64,000 nucleotides of DNA from Oreohelix idahoensis (Eukaryota; Mollusca; Gastropoda; Stylommatophora; Oreohelicidae). The position numbers and the translations under genes are program-made. The stretch covers positions 372,001-436,000 of the forward strand of contig JAMPIV010019093.1 in NCBI GenBank assembly GCA_024509875.1. The letters are read 5' to 3'. Every line of letters starts with the position of its first letter. The stretch's first letter is position 1. The notes under the pieces are model-generated. The model was not told the DNA's origin. It did not search any database and saw only the letters and a list, made by a program, of their open reading frames with translations. Shown here piece after piece: positions 33,717 to 44,599 of this stretch.

Positions 33717-36395
33717 GCAGATTGTGTGGAAAGAGGACAGTTTAGACATTTCCTTCTCTGTTACTCTCCAACATTCCGCACCATAGAGAAGCACAGAAAG
33801 TACACAGCTCTCATACAGTCTTAATTTGGTGTTTGTGCTGTACTGGGAAGACTTCCAAATGTTGTTGAGAACAGCAAAGGCTGTTCTCGCTTTATTCATT
33901 CTGTTGTTAATGTCCTTGCTTGTTCCGCCGTCTGGTGTTACTATGCTTCCTAGGTAAGTAAATGTGTCTGTCTGTTCTAACTTCTGGTTCCTTACTGTTA
34001 CTGGCTCAGGACTGCCCACATTTAGTGTCATGACCTCTGTCTTCTTCAAATTGATGTTCAGGCCAACCTGCTGGCCATACTTATTCAGTCTATCGGTTTT
34101 GTCTTGAATGTGTTGGTGTGAATGCGCGAGTAGTGCAATGTCATCTGCATATTCCAAATCTTCCAGTGTAGAAAACGTTGTCCATCTAATTCCTCTTGGG
34201 CTGCCCTCTGTAGTCTGGCGCATCACCCAATCTATGACTGTCAAAAATAATGTTGTTGATAAGGGGCATCCCTGTCGTACTCCTGTTTTCACTTCGAAAG
34301 TTACATTACTCGATCCAACACTGCACGTAAAGTTAGAATAGAGGCTTTTTATAATGGAAACAATGCGGCTGGGAATTCCATAAGCCCTCAGAATTTTCCA
34401 TAGGCTGTCCCTGTGTATGCTGTCGAAAGCCTTTTCAAAATCAACAAAGTTAATGTACAGCTGTCTCTGCCATTCTGAGCACTGCTCTATAATGTTCCTG
34501 AGGGTAAATATATGATCTGCACATCTTCTGCTCTTTCTGAAGCCCGCTTGTTCTTTCCTCAGTTTATGGTCAACTGCTGTTGAAATTCTCTGGATGATTA
34601 TCCTGCCTAGTATTTTGCTGGGAACTGAGAGGAGGGTAATTCCTCTCCAGTTGTTGCAGTCTGCAAGGTCGCCCTTCTTGGGCAATTTGACAATTATTCC
34701 TTTACTCCACTCTGTTGGTGTTGTCTCAGTTTCCCAGACTTGTGCAAATAGTGGTTCTAATAGTTCTGCTGCTAGTTCAGGGTCTGTCTTGAATAGCTCA
34801 GCATTCAGATTGTCGTGACCAGGCGCTTTTCCATTTTTTAACCCTTTGATAGCTGTGATAATTTCTTCTTTTCGTGGAATGTCTGTATTTACGTCTAAGT
34901 CACTTTCAGCCTCAGGAACATTCAGCTGAGTCTCTGGTGGTTCCTTATTCAGTGTTTCTCTGAAGGGCTCTGCCCGTCTTGTTTCCTGCCCCTGTGTTGT
35001 GGTGATGAGATTTCCTTGCTTGTCTCTTACTAACGTTATGTTGTTTGCACCTCGTTTTCCACTGATAGCTTTAGTTATTTTATAAACTGTGCTTTGTTCA
35101 TTTCTCAGTGCTGCCTCTTCTGCCTGTCTTGCAAGGTCGTCCAGAAATGTCCTTTTGTCAGCACGGGTTTGACGTTTTACTTCCTTGTCCAGCTGACTGT
35201 ACTGTTCACTATATATTGCCTTTAACCTGGGAGACTTAGCTTCTGTTTTCTTCCTTTTCATTTCCTTTCTCTTCGCTATGGTGTTTAGCGTTTCTGGTGT
35301 TATCCAGTCTTGGCTCTTTCTTTCCTGGAATCCCAAGCATGACTTGCTGCTTTCTTTGTATATTGTTGAGATGGTGTTGAATTTCTGGTCCACATCGTCA
35401 GTCTCTGTTCTTTCCTGGCTTTTGGTAATCAGATATCGCCTCTTTACGTCGACCGTGAACGCTTTTCTGGTGAGGGGGTCCTTAAGTTTCGTGATGTTAT
35501 ATCTTTTCTGTTTGACTGCAACTGGTCCAGCAGCTCTGAGTTTCACCTTCAGTCTTGCTACTACTAGGTGATGATCACTTCCCACATCTGCGCCTCTTCT
35601 TACTTTCACGTCTTGTAGTGCATGTCTCCATCTGCCATTGATCATTATGTGATCTATCTGGTTTTTGTCTCGTCCGTTTGGTGATTCCCATGTTAACTTG
35701 TGCACTTCTTTGTGTTGAAAAAGTGTTCCTCCAATGACCAGGTTGTTAATACTGCAGAAGCTTATTAATTTGTCCCCATTCTCATTTACTGTTCCACTGC
35801 CGCATTTCCCCATTACTCTTTCGTTATAATTATTATGTGTTCCAACTTTCGCATTTAGGTCTCCCATTACTATAATAAGATCGTACCTGGGTACAGTTTC
35901 CATTTCCTTTTGTACCTGTTGATAGAAATCGTCCTTGATCTCTTCATCGCTGTCGTTTGTTGGTGCATAGCATTGTATAATTGTGGTGTTGGTGAATCTC
36001 CCCCTCAGTCTTGCTCTTATTAGTCTGTTGTTAATGGATTTCCATTCCAGTAGAGACCTTTCCATTCCTTTCTTAAGGATAATGGCTACACCTTCGTTGT
36101 GCTGACCGTCCTCTCTACCAGAATAAAGTACTGTTTCCCCTGTAGCTGTTTTTATTCTCCCCATCCCTGTCCATCTGCTCTCGCTTATACCCAGGATATG
36201 TAGTTTGTAATTCCTCATCTCTGCTGTGATCTGTCTCAGCTTTCCTGCCTCATTCATAGTTCTGACATTCCAAAAACCAATTCTGGTTTCGTGTTTTGCA
36301 GTCTGGGCATCCATTTTCATGCCAGTGGCTTCCTTTCGGCTTTCACCACTGTCAGTCATACGAGCCTGAGACTCCGGATGTCCGTCCCGCATCAA
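33717..36395 (-). pseudogene. RTE-A endonuclease-reverse transcriptase ORF, 5' part
   Basis: About 893 codons are open from the start at 36395 to the RTE-B insertion. Residues about 30-270 are an APE-type endonuclease: R-I-G-F-W-N-V-R-T-M near the start, S-E-S-R-W-T-G, V-M-G-D-L-N-A-K-V-G, and G-S-D-H-H-L-V at the end, which supply the metal and His residues. RT follows, with L-K-N-G-K-A-P-G-H-D-N near residue 530, A-G-F-R-K-S-R-R, F-V-D-F-E-K-A-F-D, K-T-G-V-R-Q-G-C-P-L-S and the catalytic E-Y-A-D-D-I-A-L-L. Everything expected for an active enzyme is visible; only the insertion breaks the frame. The remaining ~117 codons continue in the same codon phase at 30703-30353. Confidence 0.93.
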
Positions 36396-36755
36396 AGTAT
36401 TTTCATTTATTGCTGTTTCCGTAACGTGTGCGATTTTTTACACAGACAGGGGTGTCGGCCCTGTGCTAAAAACCCCCAACCTGGAGGACCAGGGTACCAG
36501 CTTTTGTCTGACCCCTACCCACGCAGACCAGTCCAGCATGGTTGAACCTACCAGGAGTAAAACTCCCACTGGCATTGCTCTGGGGATTGTCAGGGTACAC
36601 AAGCTGCCATACCGCTACAAGGTATAGGTACCATTGATGGCAGGTACTAGTCTACACATTGCATATATTTCACTAAAATTTCACTTTAGAGATAAAGTAA
36701 AGATTAATATCGAAGTAATTGCAAAGCCTTCCTATCTCACCTTACTGCTTGGTAA

Positions 36756-37400
36756 ATGCACGGAGGCATATCTGGAGTCATCTTTATATGACCACCAGCT
36801 GTGTATAATGCTATAGTATGTAGATTTGGATGTGAACCTCTATCTGTGAGGCTAATTACACCCTCATTGACTCTTGAAATCATCCACACACTTCCAGGGA
36901 TTCCCCCTGTGGTGAAACATGTTGAGAACCCTGCATTGCACACTAAGCTTGGAGGAGTCACTTGAGCCCCAGATGTAAGTCTGGCTTTTACCTGGTTGCC
37001 TGCATACAGCAGGATCTCACTAGTGATCCCATGATAGGCAGGGGAAGCTGAGAAGTGGCTCTGTGTAGAATGTGACGATTCCTTGGTAGAGCCCAGATCC
37101 AGAGCACAGTATTTTTGCTCTGCATATTTGGAGAGCCCCCTTGGATGGCGGGGAATGCACAGTGTGCCACACACTTCCTCCTCATAGCTTGGGACCGGAT
37201 GTGATCCTTTAAATGTAAGCCTAGCTGGAGAACCAGGAGCTCACGGTTTCAACTCAACATGTTTCGGAATGGCAGAAAAGCCATGGGAAAAACCTAGATC
37301 TACAGTGTAGATAATACTAAGGAGTCTTCCACTTGGTATTGGCTGCAGAAGAGCCAAAAGCTCAGCAGTCCTAGTTAAACAAACAACTGCTTGGTAAGAT
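36756..37400. repeat. Dispersed repeat, copy 1 (possible Helitron-like)
   Basis: About 600 bases match 40250-40830 in the same orientation: GAGGCATATCTGGAGTCATC, TGTGAGGCTAATTACACCCT and GATTCCCCCTGTGGTGAAAC are shared, as is the end TGGTATTGGCTGCAGAAGAG. This copy lacks the hairpin end seen at 40835-40853. No coding capacity is visible. Confidence 0.6.
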
Positions 37401-37484
37401 GTCAGTGGATCCGGCTCGTACACTAAAATATATTTGTTTAAATGACTTAAAATGTAATTGTATAATTGTTCACATTGTTCTTTC

Positions 37485-37655
37485 ACCTTTCAACGACCCT
37501 GGGTGCCTAGGCTTTCAACAAACTTATGCCAAATCCTCCTGTCCCGTGCCATCAGCTCAAGATCTTTCCTTCTTCATTCCCATCATGTCTCCAGTTTTCT
37601 TCTCCGTGTGTTCTTTAGTTTTCCTCTACCTCTGTTACCTTTGTGTACACTAAGG
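37485..37655 (-). mobile_element. LINE-D 3' fragment
   Basis: The - strand matches the LINE-D 3' end around TTCAACAAACTTATGCCAA and the CTTTCC / GTCTCCAG blocks. It runs to about 37655 and is succeeded at once by an RTE-B fragment. Confidence 0.6.
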
Positions 37656-37664
37656 CTGCTGCTA

Positions 37665-37905
37665 CTACTACTTACTTACTAACTACTTAGTCGTTCCTCT
37701 TCTACCCTGAAGTGTCGAGGTTTGCCAGAGAGAGAGCCGTACTATCCTATCAGCTGTCTTCCTCCTGGCCTCATTCTAATCTAGTCCTTGGTCCTTCTGG
37801 AATTATGTAATGTTGTCCTCCCCCGCAGACTCTGGGTAGCCTGGGAGTCTGGATCCCTGTCTCTTAGTTTCCCATACTTGTAGCTGATCATCTCCTATTA
37901 CAATA
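37665..37905 (-). mobile_element. RTE-B 3' fragment
   Basis: It starts with the tail CTTACTTACTAACTACTTAG and the 3' block CGTTCCTCTTCTACCCTGAAG, then follows RTE-B for about 240 bases in - orientation with many substitutions. Confidence 0.65.
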
Positions 37906-38147
37906 AGGCTGCACTTATTCTAAATTCTAAGTACCTTGAAGATTGAAAACAGACATGTTTTTTCCTCAAGGTACATCTTTATAGAGCTCAGTGGTTTTAA
38001 AGGAGATCCCCACAGCTCCTGAGATGCCAACCCCTGACAGATCATATGGTTAATTTTCATGACATTAGCTTATGTTAATCATGTGGCTGTTTCTTTAACT
38101 AATAAAACTGAATTTTTGTAATGTGATTTTTTTTCCTTAACATTCAG

Positions 38148-38333
38148 ACAACCTCTGATCTGGAAGAGCTTGACAAGAGAAGGAAAGAAGAGTTTAAGCA
38201 GTATGAAATGGAAAAGGAGTTTGAGAAAAAGGAGCATCTCAGTCAGCTGTCAGAAGAGGAGAGGAAAAAAGAGCAGGCCAGACTGGAGGAACTCCAGAAA
38301 AAACACGCAGATCATCCTAAACTTAACCATCCA
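38148..38333 (+). CDS. NUCB1: Nucleobindin-like gene, exon 5
   Basis: This exon has 62 codons between TCCTTAACATTCAG and CCA|GTAAGA, phase 0 on both sides. It encodes D-L-E-E-L-D-K-R-R-K-E-E-F-K-Q-Y-E-M-E-K-E, then E-E-R-K-K-E and K-K-H-A-D-H-P-K-L-N-H-P. The human counterpart runs E-E-F-K-K-Y-E-M ... E-E-K-R-K-E-E ... K-K-H-E-N-H-P-K-V-N-H-P. The segment is a long charged helix between the N-terminal domain and the EF-hands. The match is close, and phase agrees with exon 4. Confidence 0.95.
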
Positions 38334-38985
38334 GTAAGACCATCACATTTCTGTTTGATATTGCATACCTGTAAACTTGTACAGGAAAGGGACAATCTGT
38401 TTTTAAAATTTTTGTGAGTGTACAGGTGTACAAGCAGTTTGTACATGTTAATTTTTTCGTAATAAAGTTTCTTTTTCCTCATTTTTTTTGGGGGGTAAAA
38501 GGTTCTGTATTGCATATAATGCAGCACATCCAAAATTAAATGAATAAAGTTAATTTTAGCCAAAAAATAAAAAATGTGTAACTTCGTATTTTTTTAATTT
38601 TTTTTTTTACTATTTTTAAACAATCTTCTGTATTACAAAAATGTACATGTTTTTTAACTTTGTAAGTTTTTTTATCCGCATTGTGTACAGGTTTTTTAAA
38701 ATGTGTACAGGTTTTTATCTCAGGAGAGGTTGACAGGTATGATATTGGTACAAGATAACTGTTATTACATCATAACTGAAACAATTACCATAAAGTTCTT
38801 TGAAAATAACACTGTAAGAGAATAGTTCATTGAAATTTTTTTTTTTTTTAACACAGATGCCTTGATCTTCAGTGGATGACTTTCAGTATTATCTTTCATG
38901 GGAATTCTAGTAAATTTGTTATTTCTGCGGAATTATTGAAATACTTGTAGATTTAAATTTATGTTTGTTTCCATGTCCTTTGTTT
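38334..38985. other. Intron 5, first part
   Basis: AT-rich with several poly-T runs; two near-duplicates of ATGTGTACAGGTTTTT at 38690-38715. Nothing else recognised. A sequence for the expected next nucleobindin block (G-S-K ... V-W-E-E) was sought here and not found. Confidence 0.45.
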
Positions 38986-38990
38986 ATTAA

Positions 38991-39675
38991 CACATTAACT
39001 ACCGCAAGCCGCTGTCAGCGGCTCACAAAATAATCACACTTGGACCGCAAGCCGCTCAGAGCGCCAATCTAATTTTAGTAATAAAACGAATGAAAAATGT
39101 ACTGAAAAACTTTCTGAACTGGTTCGAGATTTTAAGTTGCCACCGGAAAACAAATTCCCAAAGCATGGTTGTTGTAGAACACTGGGAAATTGATATTATG
39201 TTCATATTTTTCAGCGTTTTGGGTTAGTTATCAAATCGTGTAAAACTGTTTACCATGGCAACTAGTGATAGGACTACAAAAAATGCGTGTACATCTCGTC
39301 TAACGGCTGAATAGGATAGAAACGTGTTTCAACATTTTATTGATAGATCTAGGGACGAGGACAAGAGTGAAAATTGTGTGCACATTGATTGAAATTGTGA
39401 TTTTGATAGAGATTGAGCGCAAGCAGTTATAATTGTGAAAATATTGCAAGTCCTCTGCCATCGGAGGGCCTTGAAATAGCAACAACCTCTATTAGAGTTA
39501 CAACCGGTGTTTATTGTAATAGTACATTCATTTATCTTTAAAATGACGTGTAATTCATAAAAATATGTAAACAATTACGAAAACTACACTTACTTTGTGC
39601 AAACACCTACAGGATGAAAATGGGAAAAATTTTTTATTCGGCCACAGTGTGTTTTTCAATTCGGTAGTTAATGTG
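38991..39675. mobile_element. piggyBac-type MITE, 685 bases
   Basis: The ends are perfect 14-base inverted repeats: CACATTAACTACCG at 38991-39004 and CGGTAGTTAATGTG at 39662-39675. TTAA flanks both sides (38987-38990 and 39676-39679), the signature target of piggyBac elements. Inside the left end the motif ACCGCAAGCCGCT occurs twice (39001 and 39053) with CAGCGGCT as its partner. No transposase frame is present, so it depends on an autonomous partner. Confidence 0.88.
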
Positions 39676-39746
39676 TTAATTTATTTGGCCTGTCGTGTTG
39701 GTGTTTTTGCACCATCATAATTTTGATGTTTATATTTACCTACAAT

Positions 39747-40019
39747 TTGGAGCCACGGTAGTGCAGTGGTTAGTGCACTGGCTTCCTAGCTCGGTGGTCC
39801 ATGGTTCGATCCCCAGTTGAGGTGGGAATTTTTAGACCGCAAACGGCTCCGGGGTCGACCCAGCCTAAAAAATTGGGTACCAGAACAACTCTGGGAAGGT
39901 TAAGGCGGCCGATGTGATGCTGACCACATCACCCCTAGTGTGCCGATGGTCAAGAAAATATGGGCCTAACACCATATTCCCAATATGCCTCAATGGGTGT
40001 GTAACAGGATCCTTTACCT
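39747..40019 (+). mobile_element. SINE-1, tRNA-derived, complete
   Basis: It is flanked by TATTTACCTACAAT (39733-39746) and TATTTGCCTACAAT (40020-40033), a 14-base duplication with one change. The head GGAGCCACGGTAGTGCAGTGG carries an A box (TAGTGCAGTGG, near 39759), and GGTTCGATCCC near 39804 is a nearly perfect pol III B box. The spacing of about 45 bases is that of a tRNA gene. A unique body (GACCACATCACCCCTAGTGT) and a CTTTACCTT end follow. A second, head-less copy is at 25111-25240. Confidence 0.88.
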
Positions 40020-40249
40020 TATTTGCCTACAATATCAGTTTATATATTTAGTACGAAAGATGTGCAGCATTGTGTGTACTGAGGTTCTCAGTAACAGAAT
40101 TAATCATTCCTAATTCTGAACATGTATCTTTCTGAGAACCTCTAACTGTACATTGATAAAGAATACAGAGCTGTTTAGATAATTTGTGTGTGTGTCTTTA
40201 TTAACCGGTGGAAAACTGCATTATATGTTTGGTTACTTTTAAACCTGGG

Positions 40250-40853
40250 CAACGCATCCATGGAGGCATATCTAGCCATCCTTATATGACCACCAGCTAA
40301 GCACAATTCTGTAGTTTACATATGTGGAAGTGAACCTGTCTGTGAGGCTAATTACACCCTCATTAAACTCTTGAAATCATCCACAGGGATTCCCCCTGTG
40401 GTGAAACTTGTTGAGAACCCACTAAGCTTAAAGACGTCTCTTGAGGCCCAGACGTAATTCTTTGGCTTTGACCTGGTTAACTGCATGCAGGAGGATCACA
40501 TTGTGGACCCAGTGATAGGCAGGGGGAGCTGTGAAGTGGCTCTGTGCAGGACGTAGGACATGACAATTCTTTGGGAGAGCCCAGAACCAGAGCACAGTAT
40601 TCTAGCTCCACATAAATGGAAAGCCCCTTTAGATGGTGGAGAATGCACAGTATGCCACCCGCTTCTTACTCCTAGCTTGGGATCACATGTGATGATCCTT
40701 TAAATGCAAAAGCCACAGGAAAAGCTTAGATCAACAGTGTAGATAATACCAAGGAGTCTACAACTTGGTATTGGCTGCAAAAGAGCGAGATGCTCAGCAG
40801 CCTTAGTTAAAGAAGAACAACAACCCGGGCAACGCTGGGTATCGCTGCTAGTT
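40250..40853 (+). repeat. Dispersed repeat, copy 2, with Helitron-like 3' end
   Basis: This is a copy of 36756-37400. At its right end a short palindrome, CCCGGGCAACGCTGGG, is followed by TATCGCTGCTAG and then T. A hairpin about 11 bases before CTAG, followed by T, is what Helitron 3' ends look like. The 5' TC end and a host A/T target could not be confirmed. Classification is tentative. Confidence 0.45.
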
Positions 40854-40944
40854 TAGTAATAAATCGGTGTCAGTATTTATTCATACATTGGTGCTTGAAT
40901 TCAGTTATATTCTGGGTGTGCATATTGCCTTGACATTCATTCAT

Positions 40945-41375
40945 TCACTCATCACCCTTCAACTCCCCAACAGCTAAATCTTCAACAAACGTATGGCAAG
41001 TCCTGTCCTGTGCCATCAGCTCAAGATATTTTCATGTCTTCTCATCTCTCTTTAATTTTTGTTGCTGTTCTCTTCTCCTTGTGTTCATTGGTTTTCCTCT
41101 ACCTCCTTTACCATGGGCATTCCAGAACAAGGCCTGCCAGATTATGCTATCAGCAGGTTTTCTCAGTGTGTGTCCTGTCCATCTCCAGCATCTTCTTCTC
41201 ATCTCTTGTTCAACTAGTTCTTGTAATAATTTCAATCCTTCTATTCTATGCAAACATCCATTTATGAATGTCTGTAATGTCTTGGTTGTTGTTTTTATTG
41301 TTCTCTATGTTTCTGAGCCATACAACAAGACAGATTTGACATTAGAGTTCATTCTGATTTTTGTTCCCTTGATAT
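40945..41375 (-). mobile_element. LINE-D 3' fragment
   Basis: The - strand matches LINE-D from the C-S-E-T-W / TCTGAGCCATACAACA block to the 3' end with a CATTCATTCACTCATC-type tail near 40935. It encodes R-W-T-G-H-T-L-R-K-P-A-D-S. It is 5'-truncated. Confidence 0.65.
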
Positions 41376-42600
41376 ATTATTTGTGTTTTTATTCTTCAGA
41401 CATGGCGTATGGTCCTTATCGCTATTGTTTGTCGTCCATTGTGCCACAGTGACTTTATCTTTTCACATTCTGATGATCTTTCGATGTTGTATATTGTCAA
41501 ATGCCTAGGTCTTTTTTGTACTTTCAAGGTCCTCGCCATTAGTGTCAGCATAAGGTATTGTTACCTATCACTTTGCTCACAGGCTGGTAATTCATCGCTG
41601 TGCGCAGTGGAGCAGAACGCAAATACGCTCCGATTGTAAAAGCGTGCGAGTTGTGGTATGTGTGTGACACAGGTATTTAGTGTATGACGTGGACCGGGTC
41701 TTCTGCGGGGGGAACGAAGGTGATGGTTAGGACAGTTGTGTCTGGCTGGTGTTTTTCGAAGTGTATGGATTTTTATGTGAGAGCGACAGACCAGTGTTTA
41801 TTGTTATAAAATATTTCAGAGTCAGGATAATTGACTCAATTCATTAAGAATGTGTGCCTGATTATTGTGTGGCTTAAGGAGATGGACAGTAAGTGATTTG
41901 AATCAATACGGATTTGTAAAGCATGAAGGCGTTGTAGACGATACATAGACATTCTGACTTTAAACCGGCACAACGACATTATTGCTTATGGCTGCTACTG
42001 ATCACATTTGTATTACTAGTGTAACGTCATATCATCATATGCTCTCAAAAGAAGTGAAGTACACTTATGTTGTATTGTGACATATTAAATGTGATAAAAC
42101 GTACAACAAGCTGTTGATCAAGATCATTCAAGTTGGCCATTCCGTACGTTACTGTTGAGACTGTTGTCTATTATATCAAAATATCTTACAAGACCAGTGC
42201 AGCACATTAATATACTCGTTACCCAATAGCCTTCAATAAGTATAAGGTAACAGGTATAGAGCATTTTATGTCTCCTGAAATTTTAGTTATATTAGCTCTT
42301 ATTCTGTGCATTATATCTCTCCCATAACGTGTTGGTGTTTATATTCCTCGTCAGTGTTGGTATATGTGTGTCCCTGCATATTGACATTATTGTTTGTCTA
42401 TGAAAATATGATTGTTTATCCTGTTGTATTGGTTTTTTATGTTCCGCCAGCATATTGGTTTACATGCATAATCTTTCATGAGCATGTTTGTGCTGCCAAT
42501 AATAATAGTGTTTGTATTTTCTATAGTTTTGTGTACATTAGGGGTGCTTGAGTTTCAGGCCGGGACTGAGTACTTGACCGAATAATAGTCTCTCCTGATA
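41376..42600. other. Intron sequence without recognised repeats
   Basis: About 1.2 kb with no family I recognise. Short motifs such as ATTGGTATATGTG recur at 42350, 43120 and 46255. Reading frames are short and look random. Confidence 0.4.
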
Positions 42601-42604
42601 AACA

Positions 42605-43110
42605 TCATATTGATAGTGGTAGTAGTAGCCCCTTAAGTCATAACTGACAATGGGAATGCACCCCTGAAGTGATAGCCCTCAGTGGCTTTTTTTCCTGGTG
42701 TTCCTTTCGGCATGTTCTCTTCTCTTCTGCTTGTTGTAAGAGATTCTTTTCACCCAGTCTGAGGTGGGCTACTTGGTGTGATCGGCAGCTTCATCCTCCC
42801 AGGTTGTCGGATTTATGTCCACTGCCTTCGTGTCTCTCTTGCACACATCTTTGACCTCAGCTGCGGTCGCCTATCTGTTCTTTTGCCATCTGCCAGTTGT
42901 CCATAGAAGATATCTTTAGGGATGAGACCATCTTCCATGCGGCTGACATGGCCAAGCCAGCATAGTCTACACTGTCTAAGCAGTGTATACATGCTTTGAA
43001 AGCCAGCCCGTGACAGCACCTTGACATTTGTCACTTCATCCTTCCACAAAATACCGAGGATATGGCACAGACACTGCAGATGGAAGCCTTCTTTCTTGCT
43101 GTCATATATT
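42605..43110 (-). pseudogene. LINE-G C-terminal fragment
   Basis: The - strand (43049-42813) encodes L-C-W-L-G-H-V-S-R-M-E-D and then L-A-D-G-K-R, the C-terminal region of RTE-like pols often written H-V-x-R-M-x-D...G-K-R. The 3' end includes TCAGTTATGACTTAAGGGG with a CTA repeat tail at 42605-42632; the same 3' end is at 17351-17415. The fragment has no RT. Confidence 0.65.
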
Positions 43111-43189
43111 GGTACATGTGTTCTAAATAAACATCATATTGGTATATATATCCTGTATTGTATATATCGTTGCATAGATCTGTGATTGC

Positions 43190-44461
43190 ATCTATACCAA
43201 AGCTCTCCAGGCTTCTATTATTTCAATTTTTATGTTGTCCATGCCTGCTGATTTTCCTTTTTGTATCATATGTATTGCTTTCTCTATGTCTGATCTGAGA
43301 ATGTTTGGGCCTTCATTAGAATCTGGTGATAGTTTTTTTACCTCTGTTGTCCTCGAATAGTTCTTTTACATACTCTGCCCATCTGTTTGATATGTCTTTC
43401 TCATCAAGTAAGATTACAACATTTTTGTTCTTGATACAGCCTCCTTCTTGGGCAAACCGTGACCTATTTGATAATTTCTTTATTTCTTCATGCATATCTC
43501 TTGTCATGTACTTTGCTTCCATGTCTTCTGTTTCCTTGCATTTTGTTTCTATCAACCGTTCTTTTGCTTGTCTACACTTAGTACGTATGTCGTTGTCTAT
43601 TGTTTTATATTCTGGAGTGTTTTTTGCTCTCTTTCTTTCTGCCATTTTATTCAAGATATCATCTGTCATCCAAATTTGATTTTTCTTAGGCTCCTTTTTA
43701 GGTAAATTTGCATTTGCTTATTGTATGCTTGTTTTTAAATATTCTCATTTTGCGGCTACTTTTTCTTCTGGGTTTTCTCTTCTGTACTGTTCCATGCTTT
43801 CTGTCAGTAACTGTTCATACTTATTTTGGACATCGACAAGATATTTTTGTTTTATATCTGGTTGTTTCATTTCTGATATTTCTATCTGGGGTTCCTCCTT
43901 TCTTCTGTTTCCTGCTCTTTTTAGGTTTATATTTACTTTGATGACGACAGGATTGTGGTCTGAATTTATGTCAGTGCCAGGATGTGTCTTTGCGCTTGTG
44001 ACACTGTTTGTAAATCTATCTTTTATCATGATAAAGTCAATTTGATTTCTTGTTATGTCGCCTGGGCTTTTCCGTGTGTATAGTTTCCTTGGGTGGTGTT
44101 CAAAAAAGGTATTACATATAACCAGTTGGTTTTCTTCACAGAACTGGATAAGTCTGTCTCCTCTATCATTTCTTGTCCCTAATTCATACTGTCCTACTAT
44201 TTTCATGTATTTTCCTTTTCCTATTTTTGCATTTATATCACCCATTACTATCAACACATCTGTAGATTTTACTGGTTTAAGTGTGTGTTGTAGCTCTTCA
44301 TAGTATTCCTCTATTTCTTCTTCGCTGTGTTCTTTAGTTGGCGCGTATGTTTGTAAGATTGATGTGTCAAATGGCTTTGCTCTCATTTTCAGTAACATCA
44401 TTCTGTCATTGTGTGTCCAGTATCCACATACATATTTTTCTAATTCTTTCTTTATTAACAT
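43190..44461 (-). pseudogene. LINE-C 5' part, inverted (endonuclease and start of RT)
   Basis: On the - strand the endonuclease enters mid-domain at 44461, with I-L-Q-T-Y-A-P-T, V-M-G-D-I-N-A-K-I-G and I-N-S-D-H-N-P-V, and ends at about 43745. After a frame change the linker follows to 43316. The start of RT is seen near 43210 as K-G-K-S-A-G-M-D-N-I-K. Its 5' side abuts the 3' part of the same family at 44462 in the opposite direction. Confidence 0.85.
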
Positions 44462-44599
44462 TCCTATATGGACTGGACATTAATATTGAGAAAACAAAAA
44501 CTATGATAATAAGCAAAACGAACGATAAGCCCACATTAAAGATAAGCATAAATGGGAAAATCCTGGAACAAGTCAAGAGCTACTTATATCTTGGTCATA

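Larger units (their letters stand above)
30307..36643 (-). mobile_element. Full-length RTE-A LINE, interrupted by RTE-B
   Basis: The element is bounded by the exact 12-base duplication GTACTAGTCTAC at 30295-30306 and 36644-36655. It begins on the - strand at about 36643, has a short 5' region, a large EN-RT frame (36395 leftward) and ends in a 3' region with tail GAAGAAGAAGAAG at 30307-30320. Subtracting the RTE-B insertion (30704-33702) and one copy of its 14-base duplication gives about 3.3 kb, the normal length of RTE elements. Short 3' tails of simple repeats and one ORF are usual for this clade. Fragments of the same family occur at 8244-8425 and 63100-63715, and its 3' end is shared by SINE-4. 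Confidence 0.93.

Noticed and set aside
39747..40019. SINE-1 head considered as a functional tRNA gene
   Set aside because: A and B boxes are present but no complete cloverleaf with paired acceptor stem is visible, and the flanking duplications show retroposition.
42306..42551. An 81-codon hydrophobic + strand frame resembling a membrane protein
   Set aside because: Low-complexity T-rich sequence with repeats of TTGGTATATG; no family similarity.
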